Source of the DNA: Opitutaceae bacterium
GTDB taxonomy: Bacteria; Verrucomicrobiota; Verrucomicrobiia; Opitutales; Opitutaceae
Assembly (NCBI GenBank): GCA_027482505.1
Contig: JAIXVY010000492.1
Span: 1-37,036, forward strand
Length of the DNA: 37,036 nt
Direction of reading: 5' to 3'
The notes under the pieces are model-generated. The model had not been told where the DNA came from and did no database searches. It was given only the letters and a program-made list of their open reading frames with translations. Position numbers and translations under genes: made by a program. The stretch's first letter is position 1. Every line of letters begins with the position of its first letter. Below, one piece after another: positions 1 through 8,752 of this stretch.

Positions 1-1518
1 CGCGCCGGCCCCGGGGCCGAGGCGACGCCGGAGCGGGCGGGGTTCGCCCTGGAGGCCTGCTCCGGCGTCCCGCCCGGAAGCGTCGCGCCGGCCTGCGAGG
101 GGCGAGACCGGTTTCTCGCCGGCGTCTTTCGCGGGCGGGTCGCGGTGCGGCGCGCCGACGCGCCCGAGGAGGTGGGCGAGGCCGGATTTCCTCCCACGCG
201 CAGCTATATCGCCGTGCCCGTCGTGTCGCGATCGGGCGAGCTGCTGGGCGGCCTGTTTTTCGGCCATGCCGAGCCCGGCCGTTTCGACGCGCGCGCCGAG
301 CGGGTGCTCGCCGGCCTCGCCGCCCAGGCGGCGGTGGCGATGGACAACGCGCGGCTCTACGAATCCGCCCAGCGGGAAATCGCGGAGCGCGCGCGCACCG
401 AGCAGCGCCTGCGCGAGAGCGAGGCGCGGCTTCGCGCCTCTCTGCAGGCCGCGGCCCTCGGGGCGTGGGAATTCGACGCGCGCGAGGAGCGGGTGACGCT
501 GGACGAGCGGGCGCGCGCGCTGCTCGCGCCCGGCGCGGCCGAGCGGATATCGCTGGAGGAGTTCGCCGCGCTGGCGCCGGCCGACGGCGCCGGGGGCAGG
601 CTGGAGCTGCTCCGGCGCGTGTGCCGCGGAGAGGCCGAACGCTACGACGCGGAGTATCGCGCGGTCGGCTCCGGCCGCTGGGTCCGGGCCAGCGCCAAGC
701 CCGTCCGCGATGGAGCGGGCTTTTCGGTGGGCGCGGTGGGCGCCCTGCTCGACATCACCGATCTGGTGCAGGCGCGGGCCACCACCGACGAGCGACGGCG
801 CGAGCTGCAGCGATTGGTCGACGAGCGCACCGCATCGCTGCACCAGGCGATCACCCAGATGGAGGAGTTTTCCTACGCGGTCTCGCACGATCTCCGCGCG
901 CCGCTGAGGGCCATCCACGGCTACGCCGAGGCCATCCTCGAGGATTGCGGAGACCGGCTGACGCCGCGTTGTCGCCGGCATGTCGAGCGCATCCTCGCCG
1001 CGGGCGTGCGTATGGATCGCCTGACGCTCGATGTCTTGAACTATGGGCGGATCGCGCGCGAGCCGGCTCCGCTTTCCGTGGTGTCTCTCGACCGGCTGGT
1101 GGGCGAGGTTGTCGGGCGGCACGCCGAGGCGTGTCCGGCGGAGAACATCACGGTGGAGCGTCCGCTGCTTCCGGTGCGCGCCAACGAGCCTTTGCTGGCG
1201 CAGGTGGTTTTCAACCTGCTGGCCAACGCCTTCAAATTCGCGGTGGAGGGCAGACCCCCGCGGGTAAGGGTCTGGACCGAGCCGCGGGGCGCGGAGGTCA
1301 GGCTGTGGTGCGAGGACAACGGCATGGGCATACGGCCCGAGCATCACGCGCGCATCTGGGGCGTGTTCGAGCGCATCCACCCGCCGGAGCGTTTCGAAGG
1401 CACGGGCATAGGGCTGGCCATCGTGCGAAAAGCGGTCGAGCGCATGGGCGGAGGCGCCGGGGTGGAGTCCGACGGGCGCAACGGCAGCCGCTTCTGGGTG
1501 CAGTTGCCCGCGCCGTGA
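1..1518 (+). CDS. Sensor histidine kinase (GAF - PAS-like - HisKA - HATPase_c), 5' truncated by window edge
   Basis: Frame 1 is open from base 1 with no stop up to the GTG at 145, and the upstream translation continues a GAF-like fold. H-box YAVSHDLRAPLRAIHGY, N-box NLLANAFKFA, G1 DNGMGI, G2 GTGIGLAIV. Confidence 0.9.
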   Translation, partial: RAGPGAEATPERAGFALEACSGVPPGSVAPACEGRDRFLAGVFRGRVAVRRADAPEEVGEAGFPPTRSYIAVPVVSRSGELLGGLFFGHAEPGRFDARAERVLAGLAAQAAVAMDNARLYESAQREIAERARTEQRLRESEARLRASLQAAALGAWEFDAREERVTLDERARALLAPGAAERISLEEFAALAPADGAGGRLELLRRVCRGEAERYDAEYRAVGSGRWVRASAKPVRDGAGFSVGAVGALLDITDLVQARATTDERRRELQRLVDERTASLHQAITQMEEFSYAVSHDLRAPLRAIHGYAEAILEDCGDRLTPRCRRHVERILAAGVRMDRLTLDVLNYGRIAREPAPLSVVSLDRLVGEVVGRHAEACPAENITVERPLLPVRANEPLLAQVVFNLLANAFKFAVEGRPPRVRVWTEPRGAEVRLWCEDNGMGIRPEHHARIWGVFERIHPPERFEGTGIGLAIVRKAVERMGGGAGVESDGRNGSRFWVQLPAP

Positions 1519-1529
1519 GCCGCGCCGCG

Positions 1530-1616
1530 TGGTGCCCCCGGCCGGACTCGAACCGGCACGGACTTTCGCCCAAGGGATTTTAAGTCCCGTGTGTCTACCA
1601 ATTCCACCACGGGGGC
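1530..1616 (-). tRNA. tRNA-Leu (anticodon UAA), CCA encoded
   Basis: Reverse complement GCCCCCGTGGTGGAATTGGTAGACACACGGGACTTAAAATCCCTTGGGCGAAAGTCCGTGCCGGTTCGAGTCCGGCCGGGGGCACCA. Acceptor stem pairs, anticodon loop CTTAAAA, long variable arm, GGTTCGAGTCC T-arm, genomic CCA. Confidence 0.97.
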
Positions 1617-1732
1617 GTGGTCGAAGCGCGCCAAGGCTCGGGCCGCGCCGGCGTCCGCGTCAATCGCGACCTGCGGCGCCCGGTATCTTGGGCGCGTCCT
1701 GCCGTTGTCGGCCGTGCCATGCCCGGCGCGCC

Positions 1733-1738
1733 ATTATA
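1733..1738 (-). promoter_or_regulatory. Possible -10 element (TATAAT) upstream of tRNA-Leu
   Basis: Minus strand reads CGCTATAATGG; it sits just downstream of the AraC-type gene's stop and about 117 bp upstream of the tRNA. No good -35 seen. Confidence 0.35.
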
Positions 1739-1759
1739 GCGTAATGCGTCCGCTTCCGC

Positions 1760-2608
1760 CTAGCCGCCGCGGTTGGGGGGGAGAAAGGCGCGGCGCCGGT
1801 AGCGTTCCGGGCTGTCGCCGTAGCGCGCGCGGAACAACTTGTAAAAGTGCCCCAGGTTTTCGAGGCCGCAGTCGGCGACGATATCCAGCACGGCCCGCTC
1901 CGTGGTGCAGAGCTGCTGCGCGGCGTAGGCCAGGCGGGCCTCGTTCACCACGCCCGTGGGCGTCTTGCCGAGGTGGCGGCGCATCGCCCGCGCGAGATGC
2001 TCGGGGGTGCAGCCGGCCAGGCGGGCGAATTCGCGCGTGCCGCGGGCGAAGTGCCGGGGCTGCTGCATGGCGGCGAGCGAGTCCGTCAGCCAGGCGGGGG
2101 GGCGGCCGGAGTCGTTCTTGCCCTCGCGATGGGCGATCAGGGAAAGCACCCCGAGGAGAAAGGCCTCGGCGGCCAGCATGTCGCGCGCCCCCGCCGCCAG
2201 ATCGCGGCCGAGGACGCGCAGCCGATCGAGCTCGGCGGCGTCCAGGCACCACTCGCGGGCCCGGTGGTCCTTCGACGCGAAGAAGACGGGCCGGCGTCCC
2301 AGCCGGCGGGTCCAGAGTTCGCTCCAGAGCGCGCGGGGAAAGGCGAAGTTGATGAAGCGCACCATTCCGCCCGGCCGGGCGGCCGCGAAACCGTGCACGT
2401 CCTCCGCCCGCGCCAGCACGAGCAGCCCCGGCGAGAGGTGGCGCCGCTCCCCGTTCACCACTTGCAGGCCCTCGCCTTCCTCCACCCAGAACAGCTCGTG
2501 AAAATCGTGGGAGTGCAGGTTTGGGCGCTCCGTGTGGTGGGTGTATTGCCAGTGCGCGTAAGTGCAGACCTGCCCCGCGGGCAAATGGGCGAGCGTGAGA
2601 ATGCGCAT
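1760..2608 (-). CDS. AraC-family transcriptional regulator (cupin sensor + HTH)
   Basis: C-terminal HTH region ...FARLAGCTPEHLARAMRRHLGKTPTGVVNEARLAYAAQQL...DIVADCGLENLGHFYKLFRARYGDSPERYR. N-term cupin-like HSHDFHELFWVEEGEGLQVVNG. Start chosen at MRILTLAHL (ATG 2608). Confidence 0.9.
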   Translation of the reverse strand: MRILTLAHLPAGQVCTYAHWQYTHHTERPNLHSHDFHELFWVEEGEGLQVVNGERRHLSPGLLVLARAEDVHGFAAARPGGMVRFINFAFPRALWSELWTRRLGRRPVFFASKDHRAREWCLDAAELDRLRVLGRDLAAGARDMLAAEAFLLGVLSLIAHREGKNDSGRPPAWLTDSLAAMQQPRHFARGTREFARLAGCTPEHLARAMRRHLGKTPTGVVNEARLAYAAQQLCTTERAVLDIVADCGLENLGHFYKLFRARYGDSPERYRRRAFLPPNRGG

Positions 2609-2614
2609 CAATAT

Positions 2615-2629
2615 AACGTAACCAAACGT
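2615..2629. repeat. Direct repeat AACGT-N5-AACGT (10-bp period) in the AraC/GH38 divergent intergenic region
   Basis: AACGTAACCAAACGT in a short AT-rich island between the two divergent start codons (2608 and 2685). Confidence 0.4.
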
Positions 2630-2684
2630 CAGGCCGCGGCAAGACCCGGGCCGCGCGAGCTGGTAGGCTGGGGGGCATTTTCCC

Positions 2685-5600
2685 ATGTTGCCCGCCAATC
2701 CCCTGCTTCAGCTCGTTCCCGCGCGCGTCTCGGCCGCGCTCAATCGCGTCCGCGGTCTTGTGTGGCGCGAAGTCGCGCGTGTTTCCGACATTCGGGCCAC
2801 GGCCGCCGCGCCGGTCCACCGCACTTTCGCCGAGGCGAAGCGCGAGCCGCTGGCGCCGGTGGCGACGCCGGCGCATTGGGGAAAGCTCTGGGACCAGCGT
2901 TGGTTCAAGCTCGTCCTCCCCGCCGCGCTGCGCGGTCGCGGGGATCTCTATCTCGCGTGGAACGACCAGGCCGAATCCACCCTGTATGTCGACGGCCGAC
3001 CGCACTACGGCTTCGACGTCGCGCACAAGCAGGCGCCTCTGCCCGCCGGCTCGCGGGAACTGTGGATCGAGGGCGTGGTTTGCCAGACTGGCGTCTGGCA
3101 TCCCGACGCCACCGGACTGGATGCGGCCGGCTCCCGCCTCGACGGCGCGCGCATCCTGGAACGCGACGAGGCCCACTGGGGACTTTACCACGACCTGCTG
3201 GCGCTCGACGGACTGGCGCGCGAGGAGCTGCGGACGTTTTTCGGCGAGGATTCGGTCAAGTTCGGCGGCTTCGGCGAGCGTCCCGTCCTGCACAAGGTGT
3301 CGCCCTTGCTGCGTCGCCTGCTGCGCGGCCTGGAGGAGGGGCTGGACGCCTATGAGACCGGCGGAGCGGCGGCCGCGCGCCGCCGCCTCGCGCGGCTCTT
3401 CCGCGAGCTGCCCGCCGCGCCGACGGCTACGCGCGCCCTGCTGACCGGCCACGCCCACATCGATCTGGTGTGGCTCTGGCCCGAGAAGGTCGGGGAGTTC
3501 AAGGCCGTGCACACCTTCGCCACCGCGAACCGGTTGTTCGAGCGCTACCCCGAGTTTCGCTTCGGTTACAGCCAGCCGGCGAGCTACGCCGCGGTGGGTC
3601 GCCGCGCGCCCGCCCTGCTCGCGGAGGTGAAAAAGCGCATTCGCGAGAAACGCTGGGACGCGATCGGCGCCACCGAGGTCGAGAGCGACACCCTGCTCGC
3701 CTGCGGCGAGGCGCTGGCGAGGAGTTTCCTGGTCGGCCAGCGGCGCTTCGCCGAGCTGCGCGGCTCGCCTTCGCGCCTGCTTTGGCTGCCCGATGTGTTC
3801 GGCTACGCGCCCTGCCTGCCCCAGCTCATGCGCGAGACCGGCGTCGAGTATTTCTACACCACCAAGCTCGCATGGTCGGGGCTCACCCGGTTTCCGCACA
3901 GCAGCTTCGTGTGGCGCGGGCACGACGGGAGCGAGGTGGTCTGCCACATCAGCCACGAGGGCGGCTACAACCAGCAGGCCACGGCCGGGCAGCTCCGGCT
4001 CGGCGAGCTCGCGCATCGGCAGAGCGACACGCACCCCGAGTTCATCGCCCCGACCGGCTTTGGCGACGGCGGAGGAGGAGTGACGGAGGAAATGTGCGAG
4101 CGGGCGCGGCGCTACGCCGATCTCGCGGGATTGCCGCGCGCGGAGTGGGGCAACCTCGAGCCCTTCTTCGACCGCTTGAACAAGCTTCGCCCCGCGCTGC
4201 CCGTCTACCAGGGCGAACTCTATCTGGAGTATCACCGCGGCACCTACACGACGCACGGCGACATCAAGGCCGGCATGCGCCGCGCCGAGCGAGCGCTGCA
4301 GGCGCACGAGGCGGCGCGCTGCGCGCTGGGCCGCGGGCCGATCGACGAGCACGCGTGGCGCCGGGTGATCTTCGCCCAGTTTCACGATTACATCCCCGGC
4401 AGCTCGATCCACGAGGTCTATGACGAGGCCCGCGTCGAGCTGGCCGACCTCGCGCGAGGCGCGCGCGAGGCGGCTAGCCGGGAGCTGGGCGCCAAAGGCG
4501 CGCCCGCACTTTTCAACCCGCTGCCGCGTCCGCGCCTGCATCTGCTCGGCGCGCGCGAGGACGGCGGGGTGGACGCGGTCACGCTGCCGCCGCTCGCCGG
4601 CGCGCCACTCGCCGGGCTGGAGCGGGTGGAGGGCCTCGCGCCGGTGCGCGCCACCGCGCGCCGACTGGAGAACGGGCGGGTGCGGGCCGATATCGACCCG
4701 CTGGGCCGAGTGAGCCGGCTGGTTGTCGACGGGCGCGAGATCGCGCTGCGCGCCCCGCTCGGCGAACTGGTTGTCTATCCGGATCGTCCGCACCTTTTCG
4801 AGGCGTGGGACATCGACCGTCATTCCCTCGCCTTGGGCGAGCCGGTCCGGACAAAGGCCAAGCTTTCCCTTGAGCGCGCGGACGCGGCGGGCGCGACGAT
4901 CGCGTGCGCGCGTTCCCTGGGCGAGGCGGGCGAAGTCACGATCCGTTACACGCTGGAGGCGGGCGCGGCGCATCTGCGCGTGGAGGTGGAGCTCGACTGG
5001 CGGCGGCCGGAGGCGCTCCTAAAGATTATTTTCCCGACCGCCTACGCCGGACGGCAGGCCCGCTACGGGTCCCCCTTTGGCTCGGTGTCGCGCGGCCAGG
5101 TGCCGGGCGAGCTGGCGGACGAGGCGAAGTGGGAGGTGCCGGCCAGCCGCTGGGCCGCCGTGACGGACGAGACCGAGAGCGACGGTCTGTTCGTGGTCAC
5201 CGAGTCCAAGTATGGTTTCGGCTGCCGCGACGGCGCGCTGAGTCTCAGTCTTGTGCGCAGCGCGAAAATCACCGCCGAAGGCGGCGGCGACCATTCCTAC
5301 GGCTCGCATCCGGCGACCATTCGGCGCACGCGCGCCGCCTCCCTGTTTTCCGACATGTGCGCGCATCGCATCGCGCTCGCCCTCGGGCGTCACGATGCGG
5401 GCGCGCCTCGCGAAGAGCAGGCGGCCGCGCTGGCGGACACGCTTTTCACCGAGCCCGTGGCGTATCGGGGCGGCGTGGCGGGCGCCGGATTGCTGGGCTT
5501 GGAGGGCGGGGAAACCCTGCACCCGGTCTGGGCCAAGCCGGCCGAAGCGGGCAAGGGCGCCTGGGTGCTGCGGCTCAACGAGACCCTCGGTCGCCGCGGC

Positions 5601-5759
5601 CGCTCGCTGGTGCGGCTGGCGCCCGGCTGGCGGGCGCGGCGGGTGGATCTGTTGGAGCGGCCGCTCGCCGGCGGAGTGCGCGTCGCGCGCGGGGGCGTGG
5701 CGGTGGATTACACGCCTTACGCGCTGGTCAGTCTGCTGGTCGAGCGCGTGCGGGCTTGA
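2685..5759 (+). CDS. GH38-family alpha-mannosidase
   Basis: TGHAHIDLVWLWPEKVGEFKAVHTFATANRLFERYPEFRFGYSQP, LLWLPDVFGYAPCLPQLMRETGVEYFYTTKLAWS, FAQFHDYIPGSSIHEVYDEA are characteristic GH38 motifs. Confidence 0.95.
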   Translation: MLPANPLLQLVPARVSAALNRVRGLVWREVARVSDIRATAAAPVHRTFAEAKREPLAPVATPAHWGKLWDQRWFKLVLPAALRGRGDLYLAWNDQAESTLYVDGRPHYGFDVAHKQAPLPAGSRELWIEGVVCQTGVWHPDATGLDAAGSRLDGARILERDEAHWGLYHDLLALDGLAREELRTFFGEDSVKFGGFGERPVLHKVSPLLRRLLRGLEEGLDAYETGGAAAARRRLARLFRELPAAPTATRALLTGHAHIDLVWLWPEKVGEFKAVHTFATANRLFERYPEFRFGYSQPASYAAVGRRAPALLAEVKKRIREKRWDAIGATEVESDTLLACGEALARSFLVGQRRFAELRGSPSRLLWLPDVFGYAPCLPQLMRETGVEYFYTTKLAWSGLTRFPHSSFVWRGHDGSEVVCHISHEGGYNQQATAGQLRLGELAHRQSDTHPEFIAPTGFGDGGGGVTEEMCERARRYADLAGLPRAEWGNLEPFFDRLNKLRPALPVYQGELYLEYHRGTYTTHGDIKAGMRRAERALQAHEAARCALGRGPIDEHAWRRVIFAQFHDYIPGSSIHEVYDEARVELADLARGAREAASRELGAKGAPALFNPLPRPRLHLLGAREDGGVDAVTLPPLAGAPLAGLERVEGLAPVRATARRLENGRVRADIDPLGRVSRLVVDGREIALRAPLGELVVYPDRPHLFEAWDIDRHSLALGEPVRTKAKLSLERADAAGATIACARSLGEAGEVTIRYTLEAGAAHLRVEVELDWRRPEALLKIIFPTAYAGRQARYGSPFGSVSRGQVPGELADEAKWEVPASRWAAVTDETESDGLFVVTESKYGFGCRDGALSLSLVRSAKITAEGGGDHSYGSHPATIRRTRAASLFSDMCAHRIALALGRHDAGAPREEQAAALADTLFTEPVAYRGGVAGAGLLGLEGGETLHPVWAKPAEAGKGAWVLRLNETLGRRGRSLVRLAPGWRARRVDLLERPLAGGVRVARGGVAVDYTPYALVSLLVERVRA

Positions 5760-5790
5760 GCGCGGAGGCGGAGCGCGGCAGTCGTCGGGG

Positions 5791-6408
5791 ATGCGCATCG
5801 GCATCCTCGGCGGCAGCTTCGACCCCGTGCACCGCGGCCACCTCGGCGTGGCGCGGGCGGTGGCGGACGCGTTGTCCCTGGAGCGCGTGCTGCTGATGCC
5901 GGCGGCCCAGGCCCCGCTGCGGGACGCCGGGGTGAGGGCGGCTGGCGCGATTCGCGCGGCGATGCTCCGGCTGGCGCTGGCGGAGCTGGCCGAGCGCGAG
6001 GCGGAGCAAAGACTCGAATTGGACGAGACCGAGCTGCGGCGCGGGGGCGTGAGCTACACGGCGGACACTTTGCGGGCGCTGCGGGTCGCGCGGCCGGAGG
6101 ATTCGTTCACGTGGATCGTGGGCGCGGATCAACTGGCGCGCCTGGGAAGCTGGCGCGAGCCCGCGGAACTGGCGCGCCTCGCGGACTGGGCCGCCTACGC
6201 GCGTCCCGGTTTTGATTGGGACGCCCTGTCCGCGCCGGCTATTCCCGGTCTCAGGGTGCAGCGGGTGGAGCCGGCGGCGGGGGCGCTTTGGGACGTGAGT
6301 TCGAGCGAGATCCGGTCGCGTCTGGGGAGGGGCGAGAGCGTCGCCGGACTGCTGCCGGACAAGGTGATTGAATACATTCGCGAAAACGGCCTCTATCGCC
6401 CGCAGTAA
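5791..6408 (+). CDS. nadD: Nicotinate-nucleotide adenylyltransferase
   Basis: MRIGILGGSFDPVHRGHLGVARA nucleotidylyltransferase motif; WIVGADQLARLGSW; C-term VSSSEIRSRLGRGESVAGLLPDKVIEYIRENGLY. Confidence 0.95.
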   Translation: MRIGILGGSFDPVHRGHLGVARAVADALSLERVLLMPAAQAPLRDAGVRAAGAIRAAMLRLALAELAEREAEQRLELDETELRRGGVSYTADTLRALRVARPEDSFTWIVGADQLARLGSWREPAELARLADWAAYARPGFDWDALSAPAIPGLRVQRVEPAAGALWDVSSSEIRSRLGRGESVAGLLPDKVIEYIRENGLYRPQ

Positions 6409-6415
6409 AACGCCC

Positions 6416-6967
6416 ATGCCGACTCAAATCGCTCCCGACGCCCAGACGACCGCGCTGCTGCGCAACCTGATCACCGCGCTGGAGGACAAGAAGGCGGACA
6501 ACCTGAAGCTGCTGCATGTCGGCGGCCTCTCCGACATCACCGATTACCTCGTGCTGGCCACGGGCAACAGCGAGCCGCATCTGCGCGCGCTGCGCATCGA
6601 GACGGAGAAGGTGCTCGACGCGGCCAAGGTGAAAATCGCCGGCATGGACTCGGGCGGTTTCAACAGCGGTTGGACCGTGGTCGACGCCTATCAGATCATG
6701 GTGCATTTTTTCACCGCCGAGCAGCGCGAGAACTACGCGTTGGACAAGCTCTGGAAGGACGCGGTCGAGGTGGATTCGAAGACTTTCTCCGCCAAGGCGG
6801 CCCCCGCGGCCAAGGCGCGCGTCGCGAAGGCCAAGCCGGCCGCCAAAAAATCCGCGGTCAAGAAGCCCGCGGGCAAGGCCGCGAAGTCGACTAAGGCCAA
6901 GCCCAAGGCCAAGGCGCCCGCCGCGAAGAAACCGGCGGCCAAGCCCGCGCGCAAAAAGAAGGCCTGA
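6416..6967 (+). CDS. rsfS: Ribosomal silencing factor RsfS (iojap/DUF143) with Lys/Ala/Pro-rich C-terminal extension
   Basis: LLHVGGLSDITDYLVLATGNSEPHLRALRIETEKVL...SGWTVVDAYQIMVHFFTAEQRENYALDKLW is the iojap core; directly downstream of nadD. Tail SAKAAPAAKARVAKAKPAAKKSAVKKPAGKAAKSTKAKPKAKAPAAKKPAAKPARKKKA. Confidence 0.93.
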   Translation: MPTQIAPDAQTTALLRNLITALEDKKADNLKLLHVGGLSDITDYLVLATGNSEPHLRALRIETEKVLDAAKVKIAGMDSGGFNSGWTVVDAYQIMVHFFTAEQRENYALDKLWKDAVEVDSKTFSAKAAPAAKARVAKAKPAAKKSAVKKPAGKAAKSTKAKPKAKAPAAKKPAAKPARKKKA

Positions 6968-6975
6968 GGTCTTTT

Positions 6976-7008
6976 TGGGCCGCGGCCGTGTCCCGCGAGC
7001 GCGGCCCA
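6976..7008. terminator. Hairpin between convergent rsfS and DUF481 gene
   Basis: TGGGCCGCG...CGCGGCCCA, 9-bp perfect stem, 15-nt loop; no strong T-tract on either strand. Confidence 0.4.
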
Positions 7009-7018
7009 GAGGCGCGGT

Positions 7019-8122
7019 TTAGAAAGCGTAGCCTATCGCGCTGGTGATGCGCTGCGTCTCGCGGGCGGACTCGATCTTGATCGCGTTGTCCAACTCGTAT
7101 TCGAAGCGCAAATTCACGGAGATTTTTTCGGTGACCTTGCCCTGGAGGGTGCCGTTGAAGCGCACCTTGTAGTTTTGCTCCTCGGGATTGACGGTGCCGG
7201 GCGTGCCGCGGCTCGGGATGTTGAACGCGCGGTCGGACGGGGAGTATTGGGCGACGGCGTCCTGAATGAAGGTGATGCGGTCGTTCACCTTGAACGTGTA
7301 GTCCTGGAAAATTTCCGCGTAAGGCGCCCAGCCGTTCGTGCCGGCGTTCCATTCGCGGTATTGGGCGGTGGCGCCGCTGCCGACATTCAAGGTGTGGCCG
7401 GGTAGGTCGAGCAGACGGTAGCCCACGCCCGCGTTTTGCTCCAGATTGGTCCTGATTTGGATGATATCATCCGCGTAGTAGGTGGTCTGGGCTTGGGCAA
7501 ACGTGCGTTTGGAGAGCTGGTAGCGCCAGCGCAGGGAGGCGTCCTGGCGGTCGGCGCTGGTGCGGTTGTTTTGCTCGGCGTAGAGCACCCGGGCATTGCC
7601 CCGGAGCGCGTGGCGGCGGACGTTTTTCTCGGCCTCGGCGCGCGCGTTGTAGCTTAGCGTGTCGGAGCGGCCGGTTTGCTGGACGGAGCCCAGCTCCACC
7701 TTGCCTTTCCAGCGCTCCTTGGCGGGCGCGGCGGCCAGGTTCGCGGCGGGCGCGGATCCCAAGGAGCCGGGGGTGGGCTTGTTTTCTTTCGCCACCGCGG
7801 CGGACGCGCCAGCCGTAGGCTTGGCGGCGCGTTGACGCGTGGTTCCTTGCGCGGATGCGACGGGATCCAGCGGCTCTGGAACCTCCATAATGGCCGCGTC
7901 CGTCTCCGCGAGCGTCATATCGCCGAGAATGGGCGAGCGGAAACGGATTTTGCCTTCGGCGCGCCAGATGATTTCTCCGCTCAGCCTGTCACCGTTGGAT
8001 AGTTGAAGCTCAACGCGTTGTCCCGGGCGCGCGGATTCCGTGGCGGCTTGCGCGCGGGCGGGTGAATACCCGGCGAGGAGGGCCAAGCCTATGCAGGAAA
8101 CCAGGACGCGGACGGATGGCAT
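7019..8122 (-). CDS. DUF481-type (YdiY-like) outer-membrane beta-barrel protein
   Basis: Signal peptide MPSVRVLVSCIGLALLAGYSPARAQA; WKGKVELGSVQQTGRSDTLSYNARAEAEK...RWRYQLSKRTFAQAQTTYYADDI...NVGSGATAQYREW; terminal aromatic (...SAIGYAF). Confidence 0.85.
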   Translation of the reverse strand: MPSVRVLVSCIGLALLAGYSPARAQAATESARPGQRVELQLSNGDRLSGEIIWRAEGKIRFRSPILGDMTLAETDAAIMEVPEPLDPVASAQGTTRQRAAKPTAGASAAVAKENKPTPGSLGSAPAANLAAAPAKERWKGKVELGSVQQTGRSDTLSYNARAEAEKNVRRHALRGNARVLYAEQNNRTSADRQDASLRWRYQLSKRTFAQAQTTYYADDIIQIRTNLEQNAGVGYRLLDLPGHTLNVGSGATAQYREWNAGTNGWAPYAEIFQDYTFKVNDRITFIQDAVAQYSPSDRAFNIPSRGTPGTVNPEEQNYKVRFNGTLQGKVTEKISVNLRFEYELDNAIKIESARETQRITSAIGYAF

Positions 8123-8236
8123 GATACGGTGAAAGACAATCGTTGGCGGCGGGCGAGCGGGAAAGGCCTAGGTATAAGAGTTTCTGTCGACGGCCGTCGG
8201 GTTTGGTTATGCCAAGGGGTAAAATCGCCTTGTCTT

Positions 8237-8263
8237 TGCGTGTAGTGGGAGTAGGACCACGCA
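8237..8263 (+). promoter_or_regulatory. Stem-loop in putative pilin 5' leader
   Basis: TGCGTG-15 nt-CACGCA. Confidence 0.3.
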
Positions 8264-8268
8264 TGTTC

Positions 8269-8285
8269 CCCGAATTTCTTTCGGG
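8269..8285 (+). promoter_or_regulatory. Stem-loop in putative pilin 5' leader
   Basis: CCCGAA-TTTCT-TTCGGG, 35 nt before the pilin ATG. Confidence 0.35.
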
Positions 8286-8319
8286 AGAAAATTATAAACA
8301 AACAATACTCAGTTCACCT

Positions 8320-8667
8320 ATGAACACTCGCAAGTCCCAGGGCTTCACCCTCGTAGAAATCATGATCGTCGTCGTCATCATCGGCCTCCTGGCTGCGATG
8401 GCGATTCCCGCGTTCCAGAAGGTTCGCACCGCCTCCCAGGACAAGGCCGTCCTTAACAACGCCCGCCAGCTCGGCGCCGCCGCCGACCAATACTTCCTCG
8501 AGTTCGGCACCTCCCAGGCCGACATCACCTCGCTGGTCGGCGCCAGCGCTTACATCAAGTCCCTCAGCACCGTGGCGAACGAGAGCTATCCCGGCAACTA
8601 CACCCAGGGCACGCCCATCACGATCAGCGGCATCGCGGGCAATCGCACCATCACCTATCTCCAGTAA
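8320..8667 (+). CDS. Type IV prepilin-like protein (short, class III signal)
   Basis: MNTRKSQGFTLVEIMIVVVIIGLLAAMAIPAFQKVR: basic leader, G^FTLVE processing site, hydrophobic N-helix. Confidence 0.93.
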   Translation: MNTRKSQGFTLVEIMIVVVIIGLLAAMAIPAFQKVRTASQDKAVLNNARQLGAAADQYFLEFGTSQADITSLVGASAYIKSLSTVANESYPGNYTQGTPITISGIAGNRTITYLQ

Positions 8668-8697
8668 TCGCCGCCGTCACCCTGTGGCAAAAACAAG

Positions 8698-8725
8698 ACC
8701 GCTTGCCCATGGCAGGCGGTTTTTT
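8698..8725 (+). terminator. Intrinsic terminator downstream of first pilin gene
   Basis: ACCGCTTGCC-CAT-GGCAGGCGGT (10 bp, one G-T pair) followed by TTTTTT(G)TTTTT. Confidence 0.85.
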
Positions 8726-8752
8726 GTTTTTCGCCCGCAACCCAAGCATCCC

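Noticed and set aside
1734-4973. 1079-aa ORF on the minus strand opposite GH38
   Set aside because: Arg/Ala/Gly/Gln-rich, low-complexity translation lying opposite the well-supported GH38 and AraC genes; typical stop-poor antisense frame of high-GC DNA.
6195-6377. Small antisense ORFs (60-100 aa) throughout the window
   Set aside because: They lie inside confident genes on the other frame or strand, have biased Arg/Ala/Pro composition, and have no RBS or domain signal.
6976-7008. rsfS/DUF481 hairpin as a regulatory RNA
   Set aside because: Simple GC-rich hairpin between convergent genes; best explained as a weak bidirectional terminator.
8684-8752. Longer N-terminus for the second pilin (VAKTRPLAHGRRFFVFRPQPKHP...)
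   Set aside because: It would be encoded by the terminator hairpin and T-tract of the first pilin; a 26-residue basic leader is possible but less likely than GTG 8753.
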